The position numbers and the translations under genes were made by a program. From positions 248,001-312,000 of the forward strand of contig NZ_JAHWUS010000003.1 of assembly GCF_019455445.1 (NCBI RefSeq): DNA of 64,000 nt, given 5' to 3'. Of this stretch, positions 46,662 through 57,546 are shown one piece after another (within the stretch, counting starts at the first letter, position 1; the number at the start of each line of letters is the position of its first letter). Source of the stretch: Pseudaquidulcibacter saccharophilus (GTDB lineage: Bacteria; Pseudomonadota; Alphaproteobacteria; Caulobacterales; Aquidulcibacteraceae). The notes under the pieces are model-generated. The model was not told the origin of the DNA and made no database searches. It worked only from the letters and a program-made list of their open reading frames with translations.

Positions 46662-48785
46662 TACCGATAGTTTTTTAGTGTCGGATGAGTGTTCGTTATC
46701 TTCAATCTGTTGCAATAGATCGATAATTGCCTGAATTTCTATGGGTTTTCCAAGGAAATAATCTGCCCCTGCGGATGTTGCCAAATCAGAATAACTGCTT
46801 TCAGTATTCGCACTAAGCATGACAATATTAGTATGACTTAGATTATTGTGATGCTCATATTCTCTGATTGCCTTTGTCGCCTCGATACCATCAAGTATGG
46901 GCATTTTAATATCCATGAAAACCAAATCAAACTTTTGTTTTTTCACGGCCTCTAATGCATCCCGGCCATTTGAAACAACCGTGGTTTCAAAGCCAAATGG
47001 TTCAGTTATAATTGCGAATACTTTTTGGTTTACGGCGTGGTCTTCGGCTAATAAGACACGGTAATACATGTCTTTTTCTGGTAATGGTTTATTGGCTAAT
47101 TCATTTGTGATTGTTTCTTGTTCCGTATAAGGCGCAAGTGGAATAGTCGCAATAAATGTTGAACCTATGCCGATTTGAGAGCTAACATGGATTTGCCCAC
47201 CCATTAAATCCAACAAATCTTTTGAAATAGAAAGCCCTAAGCCAGTGCCACCATATTTGCGGGTGATGGTATTATCGGCCTGTGTGTAGCGATTAAACAA
47301 ATTGTCCAAATCACTTTGTTTGATACCAATTCCCGTATCAGTAACAGTTATTTTAATGCCTTGTGCCACATCTAGCCCATTAATATTATTAAATGGCTCA
47401 ACATTAATAGAAACTTTGCCGTGGCTAGTGAATTTTACGGCATTTGACGCAAGGTTGGTTATGATTTGTCTAATCCGAACCATATCTCCATAATAATTTA
47501 AGTGCATTCCTGGGGTAAATGAAAGCTCAAACCCTATATCTTTGGTGTCGGCTTGGAATTTAACAAGCAATGCCGCCGCCGTAATAACCTCTTTAACATC
47601 AATCGGAAGGTTTTCTAATGTTAATTGACCGGCTTCAATTTTTGCGTGATCCAAAACATCATTCAATAACAAGCCCAAGGTTTTTCCAGCTGACTTGATT
47701 AATTCCACCATATCCCGTTGTTTGGGATCAAGACTTGTGTTTGACAAGGCATCGGCAATTCCCACAACGCCATTTAATGGGGTGCGTATTTCATGCGATA
47801 CATTTGCAAGGAATGTTGATTTTGACTGATTGGCATCATCGGCAATTTTGGCAAGCTTTTGCAAATTATCATTATAGTTTTTGGAATCAGTTATATCAGT
47901 AAATGAGGTTACGATTTTAACTGGCTCTTTATTCCCCTCTTGAAACAAAGGGGTTGATGAAACTTTTAGCCATATTCTATCGCCATTTAACATGTCGAGG
48001 CCAACAATATTATTTTCCACCAATTGCCTAGATTTTAGGGCAACAAGTGGCGGAAGTTGCTGCCAACCCAATTGGTTGTTGTCTTCGTCAAAAATTTTCC
48101 AATCTTCATTCAGGCCATTGGCATTTATTAATTCTGACTTTTCAAGTCGCAAGATTCGAAGTGCTGCTGGGTTACAAGATACGATCTTTCCATCTTTATC
48201 ATGAACCAATACCCCGTCATGCATGGTTTTTAAAACCGCATCAGAGGCAAGGGCTTCTGAATTTGCAATTATTAATTGTTTGGCGGTGGTTTCATAATTT
48301 TTTGCAATGTCATGCAGTTTTAGAAATGATGCGGTTTGCGATGCCAAAAGCTTTAGCATACGTTTATGTGAATCACTAAAATCCCGTGTCTCGGTATCAA
48401 AAATACAAAACGTTCCAAATATGCTTCCATCGGGAAAGAATATTGGTGTGCCGGCATAAAAACGATATTTTAAATTATTGATTACATATGGATTATCTTT
48501 GAAACTATCATCGGTTTTGGCATCGAATACGACATATGTATCTTTTCTGGCAATTGTTGTGTTACAAAATGTCAGATTTCTGGGAATATCAACGTCCCTA
48601 AACTCAATATGGGAGGTAACGGTAAGTGTGTCGCCATTAAAACGCGTAATATACACATAAGGCGTTTTGAATATCTTGCGCCCTAATTCAATTAGTGAAA
48701 CAAAGTCAGGCTCCTCAAGTGTGGTTGAAAGAGCGATATCCTCGTCGATTATTGTTGTTTTATTAGTAAATAAAAAACTATTCAT
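46656..48785 (-). CDS. Hybrid sensor histidine kinase (GAF-PAS-HisKA-HATPase-REC)
   Basis: 709 residues with no membrane helix, so cytoplasmic. GAF at about 25-160, PAS at about 178-300 (MHDGVLVHDKDGKIVSCNPA), HisKA with the phospho-accepting His331 in NVSHEIRTPLNG, HATPase with NLASNAVKFTS (N box), TDTGIGI and GGTGLGLSI, and REC with Asp625 in FMDIKMPILDG. The GAF segment resembles those next to light- or redox-sensing kinases, but lacks a clear chromophore Cys. No response regulator or Hpt gene is adjacent, so output is through unlinked partners. Codon 1 is ATG at 48785. Confidence 0.92.
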   Translation of the reverse strand: MNSFLFTNKTTIIDEDIALSTTLEEPDFVSLIELGRKIFKTPYVYITRFNGDTLTVTSHIEFRDVDIPRNLTFCNTTIARKDTYVVFDAKTDDSFKDNPYVINNLKYRFYAGTPIFFPDGSIFGTFCIFDTETRDFSDSHKRMLKLLASQTASFLKLHDIAKNYETTAKQLIIANSEALASDAVLKTMHDGVLVHDKDGKIVSCNPAALRILRLEKSELINANGLNEDWKIFDEDNNQLGWQQLPPLVALKSRQLVENNIVGLDMLNGDRIWLKVSSTPLFQEGNKEPVKIVTSFTDITDSKNYNDNLQKLAKIADDANQSKSTFLANVSHEIRTPLNGVVGIADALSNTSLDPKQRDMVELIKSAGKTLGLLLNDVLDHAKIEAGQLTLENLPIDVKEVITAAALLVKFQADTKDIGFELSFTPGMHLNYYGDMVRIRQIITNLASNAVKFTSHGKVSINVEPFNNINGLDVAQGIKITVTDTGIGIKQSDLDNLFNRYTQADNTITRKYGGTGLGLSISKDLLDLMGGQIHVSSQIGIGSTFIATIPLAPYTEQETITNELANKPLPEKDMYYRVLLAEDHAVNQKVFAIITEPFGFETTVVSNGRDALEAVKKQKFDLVFMDIKMPILDGIEATKAIREYEHHNNLSHTNIVMLSANTESSYSDLATSAGADYFLGKPIEIQAIIDLLQQIEDNEHSSDTKKLSVL

Positions 48786-48879
48786 TACCGATTAGGAATG
48801 CACGATTCTCCTTAATTTATGGTTACAATAGGCATGTTTCATAATATTAGAATATTGCTCGCTTAGGGCGCGCGATATA

Positions 48880-49359
48880 TTATTGCGTAATATCAATAGC
48901 TTCGGTAGCAATTACTGATAGTGCGTCATTTGGTCGCATACCGATTAGGAGGCCCCTTGCGCCGCCATTTATATAGATTTCTTCAAAATCTAAGGCGCTT
49001 TTATCTATAAAGCTGCGGAGTTTCTTTTTCTGTCCAAAGGGGCTAATGCCGCCAACTTTAAAGCCAGTTATACGTTCGGCGTCATGCGGATTAATCATTT
49101 GCGCATGTTTTGCACCGCATGCCGCTGCAAGTTTTTTCATCGCCACATTTTTGTGTGAGGGGATTATCGCACAAACCGGAACATTATCAGCAAGAACCAC
49201 GAGGGTTTTAAAAACCTGTTCTTCGGGTTTGCCAATTGCCAATGCCGCATGAACCCCAATTTTATCAACCCCACTTTCATATTCATAAGGGTAGGGGGTG
49301 AATTTTATCCCGGCTTTGGTAAGGGCAAGTGTTGCGGCGGTCGTTTTTGCTTTAGACAT
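48880..49359 (-). CDS. ybaK: Cys-tRNA(Pro)/Pro deacylase YbaK
   Basis: 159 residues from the ATG at 49359; seven extra upstream codons are open but run into the previous gene. YbaK/EbsC family: VFKTLVVLADNVPVCAIIPS, NVAMKKLAAACGAKHAQMI, TGFKVGGISPFGQKK (about 94-108) with the conserved Lys and GGxSP loop, and INGGARGLLIGMRP. It removes mischarged amino acids from tRNA in trans. The gene starts two bases after the stop of the sulfoxide reductase gene. Confidence 0.93.
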   Translation of the reverse strand: MSKAKTTAATLALTKAGIKFTPYPYEYESGVDKIGVHAALAIGKPEEQVFKTLVVLADNVPVCAIIPSHKNVAMKKLAAACGAKHAQMINPHDAERITGFKVGGISPFGQKKKLRSFIDKSALDFEEIYINGGARGLLIGMRPNDALSVIATEAIDITQ

Positions 49360-49361
49360 TT

Positions 49362-49847
49362 CTAAAAAACCTGCGCGCAAAGCGCCTCAAGCCCAATTCT
49401 GTCATCATTATCAAAAGCCGAGAATTCAGTTGAGTCTATATCAAGAACGCCAAATAGTTTGCCATTTTTGAATATTGGAACCACAATTTCTGAATTAGAA
49501 TTGGCATCGCATGCAATATGGTCAGCAAAGGCATGAACATCATCAACGATTTGGGTTTTTGCTTCACGCGCGGCCTTGCCACAAACACCTTTACCAAAAG
49601 GAATACGCAAACAGCCCATGGTTCCTTGATATGGGCCAATCACTAGCTCGTCTTCCTTGTTGGGATCACAAAGATAAAATCCGCACCAAAAGAAACGCGC
49701 GCCAAAAGTGGTTTTCAGAAGGCAAACCAAGGTGGCAAGGCGCGCGATTTCATTGTCTTCACCATCAATTACAGAGCCGTAAACACGCCCAAGCTCTTGA
49801 TAAGCAGCGGCCTTATCACTTGCATCTATAAAAAACGTTTCAGCCAT
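49362..49847 (-). CDS. msrC: Free methionine-(R)-sulfoxide reductase (GAF-type)
   Basis: 161 residues, a single GAF domain. The family's signature segments are present: FFWCGFYLCDP, GPYQGTMGCLRIPFGKGVCG with two redox cysteines (near 83 and 93), and HIACDANSNSEIVVPI with the third. These match fRMsr, which reduces free Met-R-sulfoxide with thioredoxin. Start three bases after the phasin-like gene. The following ybaK gene is two bases away, so the three form one transcript. Confidence 0.92.
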   Translation of the reverse strand: MAETFFIDASDKAAAYQELGRVYGSVIDGEDNEIARLATLVCLLKTTFGARFFWCGFYLCDPNKEDELVIGPYQGTMGCLRIPFGKGVCGKAAREAKTQIVDDVHAFADHIACDANSNSEIVVPIFKNGKLFGVLDIDSTEFSAFDNDDRIGLEALCAQVF

Positions 49848-49850
49848 AAA

Positions 49851-50504
49851 TTATGCTTCAGTTTTTGGTGGCGTTTTTGGCTTAGCCGTTTTGGTAGCTT
49901 TTGGTTTCGCTTCTGCCTTGGTGGCAGCTTTAGGCGCAGCTTCTTTTTTAGGTTTTTCACCTTTAAGAGAAACAATTTCAGCTTCTAAAGAAACGATTTT
50001 ATCTTCCATTTCTTGGATTTTTTTCTTCATTTCAATGACATTTATTGGGGCAATGCCTTCTGCAAATGATTTTTTCCAAGCTTCTAATTTTTCATCAGGG
50101 AAGTTTTTGGCGCGGAATTCTTTTGCTTGCTCACTTGCCTTGGCTGCAAAGTCTTTTGCCTTGTCACCAATATGAGATTCTTCAAATTTCTTTTTAATTT
50201 CTTCTTCGGCTTTGCCACCTTTTTCGACCATTTCGTCGAAAACTTCGTTCGCAGCTTCAGAAACTTTTGAGAATTTTTCCTGTGCCTGTTCATACATTTT
50301 TGTATAAACCTGCGCACCGGCTTCCCAGAATTTTTTGAAAATATCCAAGCCCTGATTCATCGCCTCATTCATTGCGTCATTAATCTTTTCATTTGACGCA
50401 TCCCCAGAGGTATTTTCAGAAGTTTCTTCTGTTTTCACATCTTCGGTTGGTTTGAATTCCGCATCAATAACGTCATCCTTGCCGGTTTTTTTCTTAGCTG
50501 CCAT
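49851..50504 (-). CDS. Phasin-like protein with Lys/Ala/Pro-rich tail
   Basis: 217 residues. An acidic, disordered N-terminus (1-40) precedes an amphipathic helical domain (about 42-120, NQGLDIFKKFWEAGAQVY and KMYEQAQEKFSKVSEAANEV). A coiled-coil follows (about 152-178, MKKKIQEMEDKIVSLEAEIV), then a basic tail of Lys-Ala-Pro repeats that resembles the DNA-binding tail of PhaF. The layout suggests a polyhydroxyalkanoate-granule surface protein that may also bind the nucleoid. No PHA synthase is in the window, so the function is inferred. AGGAGGC lies before the ATG. Confidence 0.6.
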   Translation of the reverse strand: MAAKKKTGKDDVIDAEFKPTEDVKTEETSENTSGDASNEKINDAMNEAMNQGLDIFKKFWEAGAQVYTKMYEQAQEKFSKVSEAANEVFDEMVEKGGKAEEEIKKKFEESHIGDKAKDFAAKASEQAKEFRAKNFPDEKLEAWKKSFAEGIAPINVIEMKKKIQEMEDKIVSLEAEIVSLKGEKPKKEAAPKAATKAEAKPKATKTAKPKTPPKTEA

Positions 50505-50558
50505 TTGTAAGCCTCCTGATATGCTAATTATATGGCAATCAGGGGTAGGATTTCAAGG

Positions 50559-50819
50559 TTATTTACGACTTCTTTTTAAAGTTGATGCGGCAGGTGGTTT
50601 TTCGCCTTTTGGCATTTCATGTGGCTTTGGTGACATCCACATATATAATGGGCGTAGTGGGAAAACCCACACCAAACCAATGACCAAAAAGAACGGAACT
50701 TTTATCCAAATTGGCTTGTTTAAAATGAAACTGCCAAGAACTGTCGCGAAAATTACGTAAATAATAATGAAGCTAAGGGTGGTTATAAGCCCGATTGCGC
50801 GGCGGTATCTAATGTCCAT
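50559..50819 (-). CDS. DUF2842 small membrane protein
   Basis: 86 residues from the ATG at 50819 (GGA eight bases upstream). Two membrane helices (about 8-31 and 39-58) include ILNKPIWIKVPFFLVIGLVWVFPL, listed here as KPIWIKVPFFLVIGLVWVFP, which is characteristic of alphaproteobacterial DUF2842. The C-terminal tail is proline- and lysine-rich. Function unknown. 54 bp before the phasin-like gene on the same strand. Confidence 0.75.
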   Translation of the reverse strand: MDIRYRRAIGLITTLSFIIIYVIFATVLGSFILNKPIWIKVPFFLVIGLVWVFPLRPLYMWMSPKPHEMPKGEKPPAASTLKRSRK

Positions 50820-50952
50820 AATTGTGTCCAATTTGCTATTATTTTCTCAATAGTTACAGAAAATAGAAAAAACAACACAAAATGCAAATACAGCATATAT
50901 TTTGACTTCCCTTAGGTTACACAAATTGCTATTGAGCCGAAAACAAATGTAA

Positions 50953-52257
<1,305 letters not shown>

Positions 52258-52284
52258 TCCATTAGGCACAAATTAATATATTTT

Positions 52285-52326
52285 TTAATGGCAGTCATTT
52301 TTTTACAGATGGCTGCCATTAAAATT
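52285..52326 (+). terminator. Terminator-like hairpin after enolase
   Basis: TTAATGGCAG (52285-52294) and CTGCCATTAA (52313-52322) form a perfect 10-bp stem with an 18-base loop. The 3' tail is only AATTTTG, so termination may be partial, leaving some read-through into ftsB. Confidence 0.5.
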
Positions 52327-52367
52327 TTGTTCACCATATATTTGCAATTTGATTCTAAAAAGCGATT

Positions 52368-52661
52368 ATGTTTAAATTTTCCGCATCACCAGCCAAAGTA
52401 ATTTTTATAATTGCCCTTGTGTTTTTGGGCATGCAGGCCTTCTCGGGTGAGCAAGGCTTGCTGCGATGGCGCGAATATAAAATCAAGGCGGATGCGCTTG
52501 AAAATAATAAAGAAATTCTTGTAGCCAAACGTAAAAGTCTTGAAAATAAAATTGCAAGATTACGTGCGGGTGCTGCTGATGCCGACTTTGTTGAGGATTT
52601 GGCACTTAACCGTTTGGACATGGCTGACCCAAAAGATGTGGTCATAAAGATCGATAACTGA
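52368..52661 (+). CDS. ftsB: Septum formation initiator FtsB/DivIC
   Basis: 97 residues. One N-terminal membrane helix (about 9-27) is followed by a coiled-coil (about 38-75, EYKIKADALENNKEILVAKR) and the C-terminal segment DADFVEDLALNRLDM. FtsB links FtsL and FtsQ in the divisome. Its place between eno and pdhA is standard in alphaproteobacteria. Confidence 0.9.
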   Translation: MFKFSASPAKVIFIIALVFLGMQAFSGEQGLLRWREYKIKADALENNKEILVAKRKSLENKIARLRAGAADADFVEDLALNRLDMADPKDVVIKIDN

Positions 52662-52834
52662 TAAAATTCATATCGACAATTAAGCCTCTATTCAGCTTTA
52701 AATCAGTAATTTTTCACGAAAGCGCAATATTTATGCCGCATTGCAGCATGAAATTGTGCTAGACGTGTCTGTATTTGATAATTAGACTAAAGCCGCATAT
52801 TTTTTAGTATTACTTCATTATGGAAGGTATTTTA

Positions 52835-53854
52835 ATGGTCGCAAAAAATGCTAGCCCTTCGAAAGGTAAGGCTGCGGTGGTTTCAAAAGCCAATATGGCA
52901 AATCGTGAAGAATTGCTCGATTATTATCGCCAAATGCTTTTAATCCGCAGGTTCGAAGAAAAAGCCGGTCAATTATACGGCATGGGCTTGATTGCAGGTT
53001 TCTGTCACCTTTACATCGGGCAAGAAGCCGTGGTTGTTGGTATGGAAGCTGCGCAAATTGATGAGGATAGCGTAATCACAAGCTATCGTGATCATGGTCA
53101 TATGCTTGCTGCTGGTATTCCTGCGCGTGATATTATGGCTGAACTTACGGGGCGTGCCACTGGCTGTTCTGGCGGTAAGGGCGGCTCTATGCACATGTTC
53201 TCAAAAGAAGCGAAATTCTATGGCGGGCATGGTATCGTTGGCGCACAGGTTGCTTTGGGAACTGGTCTTGCATTTGCGCATCAATATGAAAATGATAATG
53301 GTGTAACCATTGCTTATTTTGGTGATGGCGCCGCAAACCAAGGGCAAGTTTATGAAAGCTTTAACATGGCTTCACTCTGGAAACTGCCAATTGTTTATGT
53401 AATCGAAAACAACCAATATGCGATGGGAACCTCGGTTGAGCGTGCCTCTGCGGAGATTGAGCTTTATAAACGCGGTATTTCATTTGAAATCCCAGGTGAA
53501 CAAGTGGACGGTATGGATGTTCTTGCCGTTAAAGAAGCTGCTGAACGGGCGATTGAACATGCACGTAGTGGTAAAGGGCCTGTCCTTCTGGAAATGAAAA
53601 CTTATCGTTATCGCGGACACTCAATGTCTGACCCTGCGAAATATCGCCCTAAAGATGAACCAAAGCAGGTTCGCGAAACTCGTGACCCAATCGAACATGT
53701 TAAAAATCTTGGTCTTGAGCATGGTTTGTTTTCGGAAGACGATTTGAAAGTAATCGACAAAGAGGTTAAGGAAATTGTTGCCGACGCAGCAGAATTTGCG
53801 CAAACAAGCCCTGAGCCTGATGTATCTGAACTTATGACAGATATATATTTATAG
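52835..53854 (+). CDS. pdhA: Pyruvate dehydrogenase E1 alpha subunit
   Basis: 339 residues from the ATG at 52835, seven bases after GGAAGG; the ATG at 52820 would put that site inside the gene. Thiamine diphosphate motif GDGAANQGQVYESFNMAS, then ENNQYAMGTSVERAS. Phosphorylation-loop-like RYRGHSMSDPAKYR. With PdhB it decarboxylates pyruvate and loads the lipoyl arm. First gene of the pdh set. Confidence 0.98.
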   Translation: MVAKNASPSKGKAAVVSKANMANREELLDYYRQMLLIRRFEEKAGQLYGMGLIAGFCHLYIGQEAVVVGMEAAQIDEDSVITSYRDHGHMLAAGIPARDIMAELTGRATGCSGGKGGSMHMFSKEAKFYGGHGIVGAQVALGTGLAFAHQYENDNGVTIAYFGDGAANQGQVYESFNMASLWKLPIVYVIENNQYAMGTSVERASAEIELYKRGISFEIPGEQVDGMDVLAVKEAAERAIEHARSGKGPVLLEMKTYRYRGHSMSDPAKYRPKDEPKQVRETRDPIEHVKNLGLEHGLFSEDDLKVIDKEVKEIVADAAEFAQTSPEPDVSELMTDIYL

Positions 53855-53870
53855 TTTTCAGGAGAATGAA

Positions 53871-54788
53871 ATGAAAATTCTTGATAAAAAAGCAGGCTTT
53901 TATAAATATGCGCCAATTTTGGCGGCGCTTGCATTTGCGGTTCCAAATTTTGCAATGGCGCAAACCGCGACCAATGCTGCGGATAATGGCGAACAAAAAA
54001 TCACGATAAAGCGTATGCCTGGAACTATCACTGGCGGAACGGTTGATAAGATTACTTATAAACCAAATTGTACAAAATTTGTTTTCGACATAAGCGCATC
54101 ATCAATTCAAGAGGCGACTAGCCGCGCATATGTTTTAGAACAAGAGGCAAAATTCAATAAAATCCGCGATCGTTGGACAGAATATGAAGATTGCATCATT
54201 GAAAATGCGCGCCTTGATGTTGCGGCAATGAACGAAAAGCTTAGCAATTATATTCAATCATCTTCAAAAACTGAGATTGATGGATTTACCGCCACTAATG
54301 CTGCTGCCAATGAAGCTGCTGCTAGGCTAAAGGCTGCTAAAAAACCTGCTAAGCCGGTTGGCTTCACACCACGTGCATGGGCAACACCTGCTGCGGGTCG
54401 TCTTTTGGGATCTGTGACAAGCGGTAATGCAAGCGAAGTTGTTTATACTAGCGGTTGCGGGATTTATACTGGCGAAGTTACACCTGAAGATTTCGCAAAA
54501 GTTGTTGCTGGCGATGACTTTAACAAAATGGTCGATGTTCTTAAAAGCGGCCCTGATAAAATCCAAAAAGCAATTGATTGCAGAAATACCAATGTGCAGG
54601 AAGACTTTTCTGCCATTAGCAAAAAAATCGAAGATGGTTTGAACGAAGTATATCTTCCTGAAAGAACAGCTTTTGAAGAAAATTATTCAAAAGTTCGTAC
54701 ACAAATCAACCTTCAGCGTCAGGCGGGTGGTTTGCTTGCAGGTTCTGGTGGAAAAGCACCTGCGAAAAAACCGACCAAGAAAAAGTAA
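53871..54788 (+). CDS. Exported protein with duplicated two-cysteine module, inside the pdh operon
   Basis: 305 residues, no recognised family. A signal peptide ends at AMA-QT (about 30). Two regions share a layout: Y63-x3-C67 with a second Cys108, and Y192-x3-C196 with Cys237. Each Cys pair is exactly 41 apart, and each is followed by a helix containing N....D.... (NEKLSNYI and SAISKKIEDGL). This points to an internal duplication of a disulfide-stabilised helical module. The linker (140-175) is Ala/Lys/Pro-rich, and the C-terminus is basic (KAPAKKPTKKK). It begins 17 bp after pdhA with AGGAG and ends 31 bp before pdhB, so it is co-transcribed. Function unknown. Confidence 0.7.
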   Translation: MKILDKKAGFYKYAPILAALAFAVPNFAMAQTATNAADNGEQKITIKRMPGTITGGTVDKITYKPNCTKFVFDISASSIQEATSRAYVLEQEAKFNKIRDRWTEYEDCIIENARLDVAAMNEKLSNYIQSSSKTEIDGFTATNAAANEAAARLKAAKKPAKPVGFTPRAWATPAAGRLLGSVTSGNASEVVYTSGCGIYTGEVTPEDFAKVVAGDDFNKMVDVLKSGPDKIQKAIDCRNTNVQEDFSAISKKIEDGLNEVYLPERTAFEENYSKVRTQINLQRQAGGLLAGSGGKAPAKKPTKKK

Positions 54789-54818
54789 TTATTTTTAACC
54801 CGATATCGGAGTGTAAAA

Positions 54819-56159
54819 TTGGCGATTGATATTTTAATGCCGGCCTTGTCCCCCACGATGGAAGAGGGGACTTTGGTTAAATGGCTTGTCAAACAAGGCG
54901 ATGAAGTTAAATCTGGTGATGTTTTGGCGGAGATTGAAACCGACAAAGCAACAATGGAAGTTGAAGCAGTTGACGAAGGTGTTGTTCAAGAAATTCTGGT
55001 TGCCGAAGGCACACAGGGTGTAAAGGTCAACACAATTATCGCAAAGCTGACGGGTGAGGGTGAAGAGGCGGTTTCCGCACCAACACCTGCACCTGTGCCG
55101 GCTGCCGCGCCTGCACCTGCACCAAAACCTGTTGTAGCGGCTGCGCCAGTGGTTGAGAAATCATTTGAAGGTATGGAAACCACCAAAACAACGGTTCGTG
55201 ATGCTCTTCGTGATGCAATGGCCGAAGAAATGCGCCGTGACGAAAAGGTATTCTTAATCGGTGAAGAGGTTGCCCAATACCAAGGTGCGTATAAGGTTTC
55301 GCGCGGCCTTCTTGAAGAATTTGGCCCTAAACGCGTTATCGACACCCCGATTACCGAGCATGGCTTTGCCGGCCTTGCGGTTGGTGCGGCGATGGCGGGC
55401 TTGAAGCCAGTTGTTGAATTTATGACCTTTAACTTTGCGATGCAGGCGATTGACCATATTATCAACTCTGCGGCAAAAGTTCTTTATATGTCGGGTGGTC
55501 AGATTTCGACCTCTATCGTGTTCCGTGGTCCAAATGGTGCTGCGGCGCGTGTTGGTGCGCAACACTCACAAGACTATTCATCATGGTATGGCAACGTACC
55601 AGGGCTTAAGGTGGTTGCACCTTATGATGCCGCCGATGCCAAAGGCTTGTTAAAAGCGGCCATTCGTGACCCTAACCCTGTTGTGTTCCTAGAGCATGAA
55701 ATGCTTTATGGTCATGAATTTGATGTGCCAAATGATGATGATTATATTGTCCCAATTGGCAAGGCGAAAATTCGCCGCGAAGGTAGTGATGTTACCATTA
55801 CTTGCCACGCGCGTATGGTTGCCCATGCTTTGAAAGCTGCTGAAGAATTGGCGGAAATTGGCATTTCTGCGGAGGTTATTGACCTTCGTACTATTCGCCC
55901 ACTTGATACGGCAACAATTATTGAATCTGTTAAAAAGACCAACCGCCTTGTTTCTGTTGAAGAAGGCTGGGGCCCAATGGGTGTTGGCGCAGAGGTGGTT
56001 TCAGTTGTTGTTGATCAAGCGTTCGATTGGCTTGATGCGCAGCCGGTTCGGGTTCACCAAAAAGATACGCCACTGCCATATGCCGCTAATCTTGAGCAAT
56101 TGTCATTGCCACAGGTTGCGGATGTAGTTGCTGCCGTCAAAACCGTTTGCAATAAATAG
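54819..56159 (+). CDS. pdhB: Pyruvate dehydrogenase E1 beta subunit with N-terminal lipoyl domain
   Basis: 446 residues. A TTG start is supported by GGAG seven bases upstream and by the conserved beginning [19 protein letters not shown]. The lipoyl domain spans 1-77 with the lipoylated Lys in [13 protein letters not shown], then an Ala/Pro linker (85-110). The E1-beta domain (about 120-445) contains [20 protein letters not shown] and the conserved [17 protein letters not shown]. The lipoyl-E1beta fusion is typical of alphaproteobacteria. pdhC follows after 8 bp. Confidence 0.97.
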   Translation: MAIDILMPALSPTMEEGTLVKWLVKQGDEVKSGDVLAEIETDKATMEVEAVDEGVVQEILVAEGTQGVKVNTIIAKLTGEGEEAVSAPTPAPVPAAAPAPAPKPVVAAAPVVEKSFEGMETTKTTVRDALRDAMAEEMRRDEKVFLIGEEVAQYQGAYKVSRGLLEEFGPKRVIDTPITEHGFAGLAVGAAMAGLKPVVEFMTFNFAMQAIDHIINSAAKVLYMSGGQISTSIVFRGPNGAAARVGAQHSQDYSSWYGNVPGLKVVAPYDAADAKGLLKAAIRDPNPVVFLEHEMLYGHEFDVPNDDDYIVPIGKAKIRREGSDVTITCHARMVAHALKAAEELAEIGISAEVIDLRTIRPLDTATIIESVKKTNRLVSVEEGWGPMGVGAEVVSVVVDQAFDWLDAQPVRVHQKDTPLPYAANLEQLSLPQVADVVAAVKTVCNK

Positions 56160-56167
56160 GGGGAAAA

Positions 56168-57439
56168 ATGCCAGTAGATATTCTAATGCCTGCGCTTTCC
56201 CCAACAATGGAAGAGGGTGTCCTCGCCAAATGGTTGGTAAAAGTTGGTGATGAGATTAAATCAGGCGACGTTATTGCCGAAATCGAAACCGACAAGGCAA
56301 CAATGGAAGTTGAGGCCGTTGATGAGGGTGAGGTTCTTGAAATTCTCGTTCCCGAAGGCACAAGCGGCGTAAAAATCAATACGGTTATTGCCAGAATTTC
56401 TGGCGATGATGCAAGCCCTGCAAAACCTGCACCTGCTGCACCACAAGTTGCTTCTGCACCGGCTGCAGAAGCTGCAAAACCTGCTGCTGCACCGCAACCG
56501 GTTGCTGTGGCAAAAACTGATGCTGGTGAGCGTATTTTTGCTTCCCCATTGGCAAGACGCATTGCGGCACAAAACAATGTTGACTTAAAAACCATCAAAG
56601 GCACTGGCCCGAATGGACGTATCGTTCGTGTCGATGTTGAGGGTGTTAAGGGCGGTGCGGCTGCGCCTGCTACTGCGGCGGTTACACCTGCTGCACCAGT
56701 TGCAACCCAAGCAGCAAAAGCGCCATCAACAATTGCGGCGACCGGTTATAAAGAAGGTAATTACGATGTTATACCACTTGATGGTATGCGTCGCACGATT
56801 GCTAAACGTTTGACGGATTCATTCCGCGATGTTCCGCACTTCCCGCTTAATGTTGATATCGAACTTGATAAATTGTTGGAACTTCGTAAGCAACTTAACT
56901 CCCAAAATGAAAATGCCAAGATTTCTGTTAATGACATGATTATCAAGGCGACCGCTTTGGCATGTAAAAAAGTTCCTGAAGCCAACGCAAGCTATACTGA
57001 TGAAGGGATTTTAATCCATCATCATGCTGATGTTGCCGTTGCGGTGGCAATTGATGGTGGCTTGATTACGCCAGTAGTAAGAGAAGCGGAAAACAAAGGG
57101 CTTTTGACAATTTCAGAAGAAGTCAAAACCCTTGCCGACAAGGCAAAGAACCGTAAATTAATGCCAGAGGAATATTCAGCCGGCACAATAAGCGTTTCTA
57201 ACCTTGGCATGTTTGGTATCAAAAGCTTTGGTTCAATTATCAACGAACCACAAGGCTGCATCCTTTCTGTTGGTGCTGGTGAACAGCGCCCAGTAGTAAA
57301 AGATGGCGCATTGGCAATTGCCACTGTTATGAGCGTAACCTTGACCTGTGATCACCGTGTGGTCGATGGTGCGGTTGGTGCAAAATGGCTAAAGGCGTTT
57401 AAACGCCTTCTTGAAGAACCTTTAAGCATGTTGCTTTAA
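56168..57439 (+). CDS. pdhC: Pyruvate dehydrogenase E2 (dihydrolipoamide acetyltransferase)
   Basis: 423 residues. Lipoyl domain 1-78 (Lys in [13 protein letters not shown], nearly identical to that in PdhB), Ala/Pro linker, peripheral-subunit-binding domain about 121-157 ([20 protein letters not shown]), second linker, catalytic domain about 195-423 with the active-site [14 protein letters not shown]. It moves the acetyl group to CoA and forms the complex core. Confidence 0.98.
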   Translation: MPVDILMPALSPTMEEGVLAKWLVKVGDEIKSGDVIAEIETDKATMEVEAVDEGEVLEILVPEGTSGVKINTVIARISGDDASPAKPAPAAPQVASAPAAEAAKPAAAPQPVAVAKTDAGERIFASPLARRIAAQNNVDLKTIKGTGPNGRIVRVDVEGVKGGAAAPATAAVTPAAPVATQAAKAPSTIAATGYKEGNYDVIPLDGMRRTIAKRLTDSFRDVPHFPLNVDIELDKLLELRKQLNSQNENAKISVNDMIIKATALACKKVPEANASYTDEGILIHHHADVAVAVAIDGGLITPVVREAENKGLLTISEEVKTLADKAKNRKLMPEEYSAGTISVSNLGMFGIKSFGSIINEPQGCILSVGAGEQRPVVKDGALAIATVMSVTLTCDHRVVDGAVGAKWLKAFKRLLEEPLSMLL

Positions 57440-57455
57440 TGGTTTATTGCTTTGG

Positions 57456-57482
57456 GGCGGGGGTATAAAACCCACCGCCTTT
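57456..57482 (+). terminator. Weak terminator after pdhC
   Basis: GGCGGGGGT/ACCCACCGCC pairs around ATAAA with one mismatch or bulge, followed by TTT only. It is probably a partial terminator, since lpd lies further downstream. Confidence 0.45.
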
Positions 57483-57546
57483 GGCAAATTAGTAATTTTA
57501 TTTGTGCGAACTAACATATTTCCCATCAAATAGTTTTGGAGCATTT

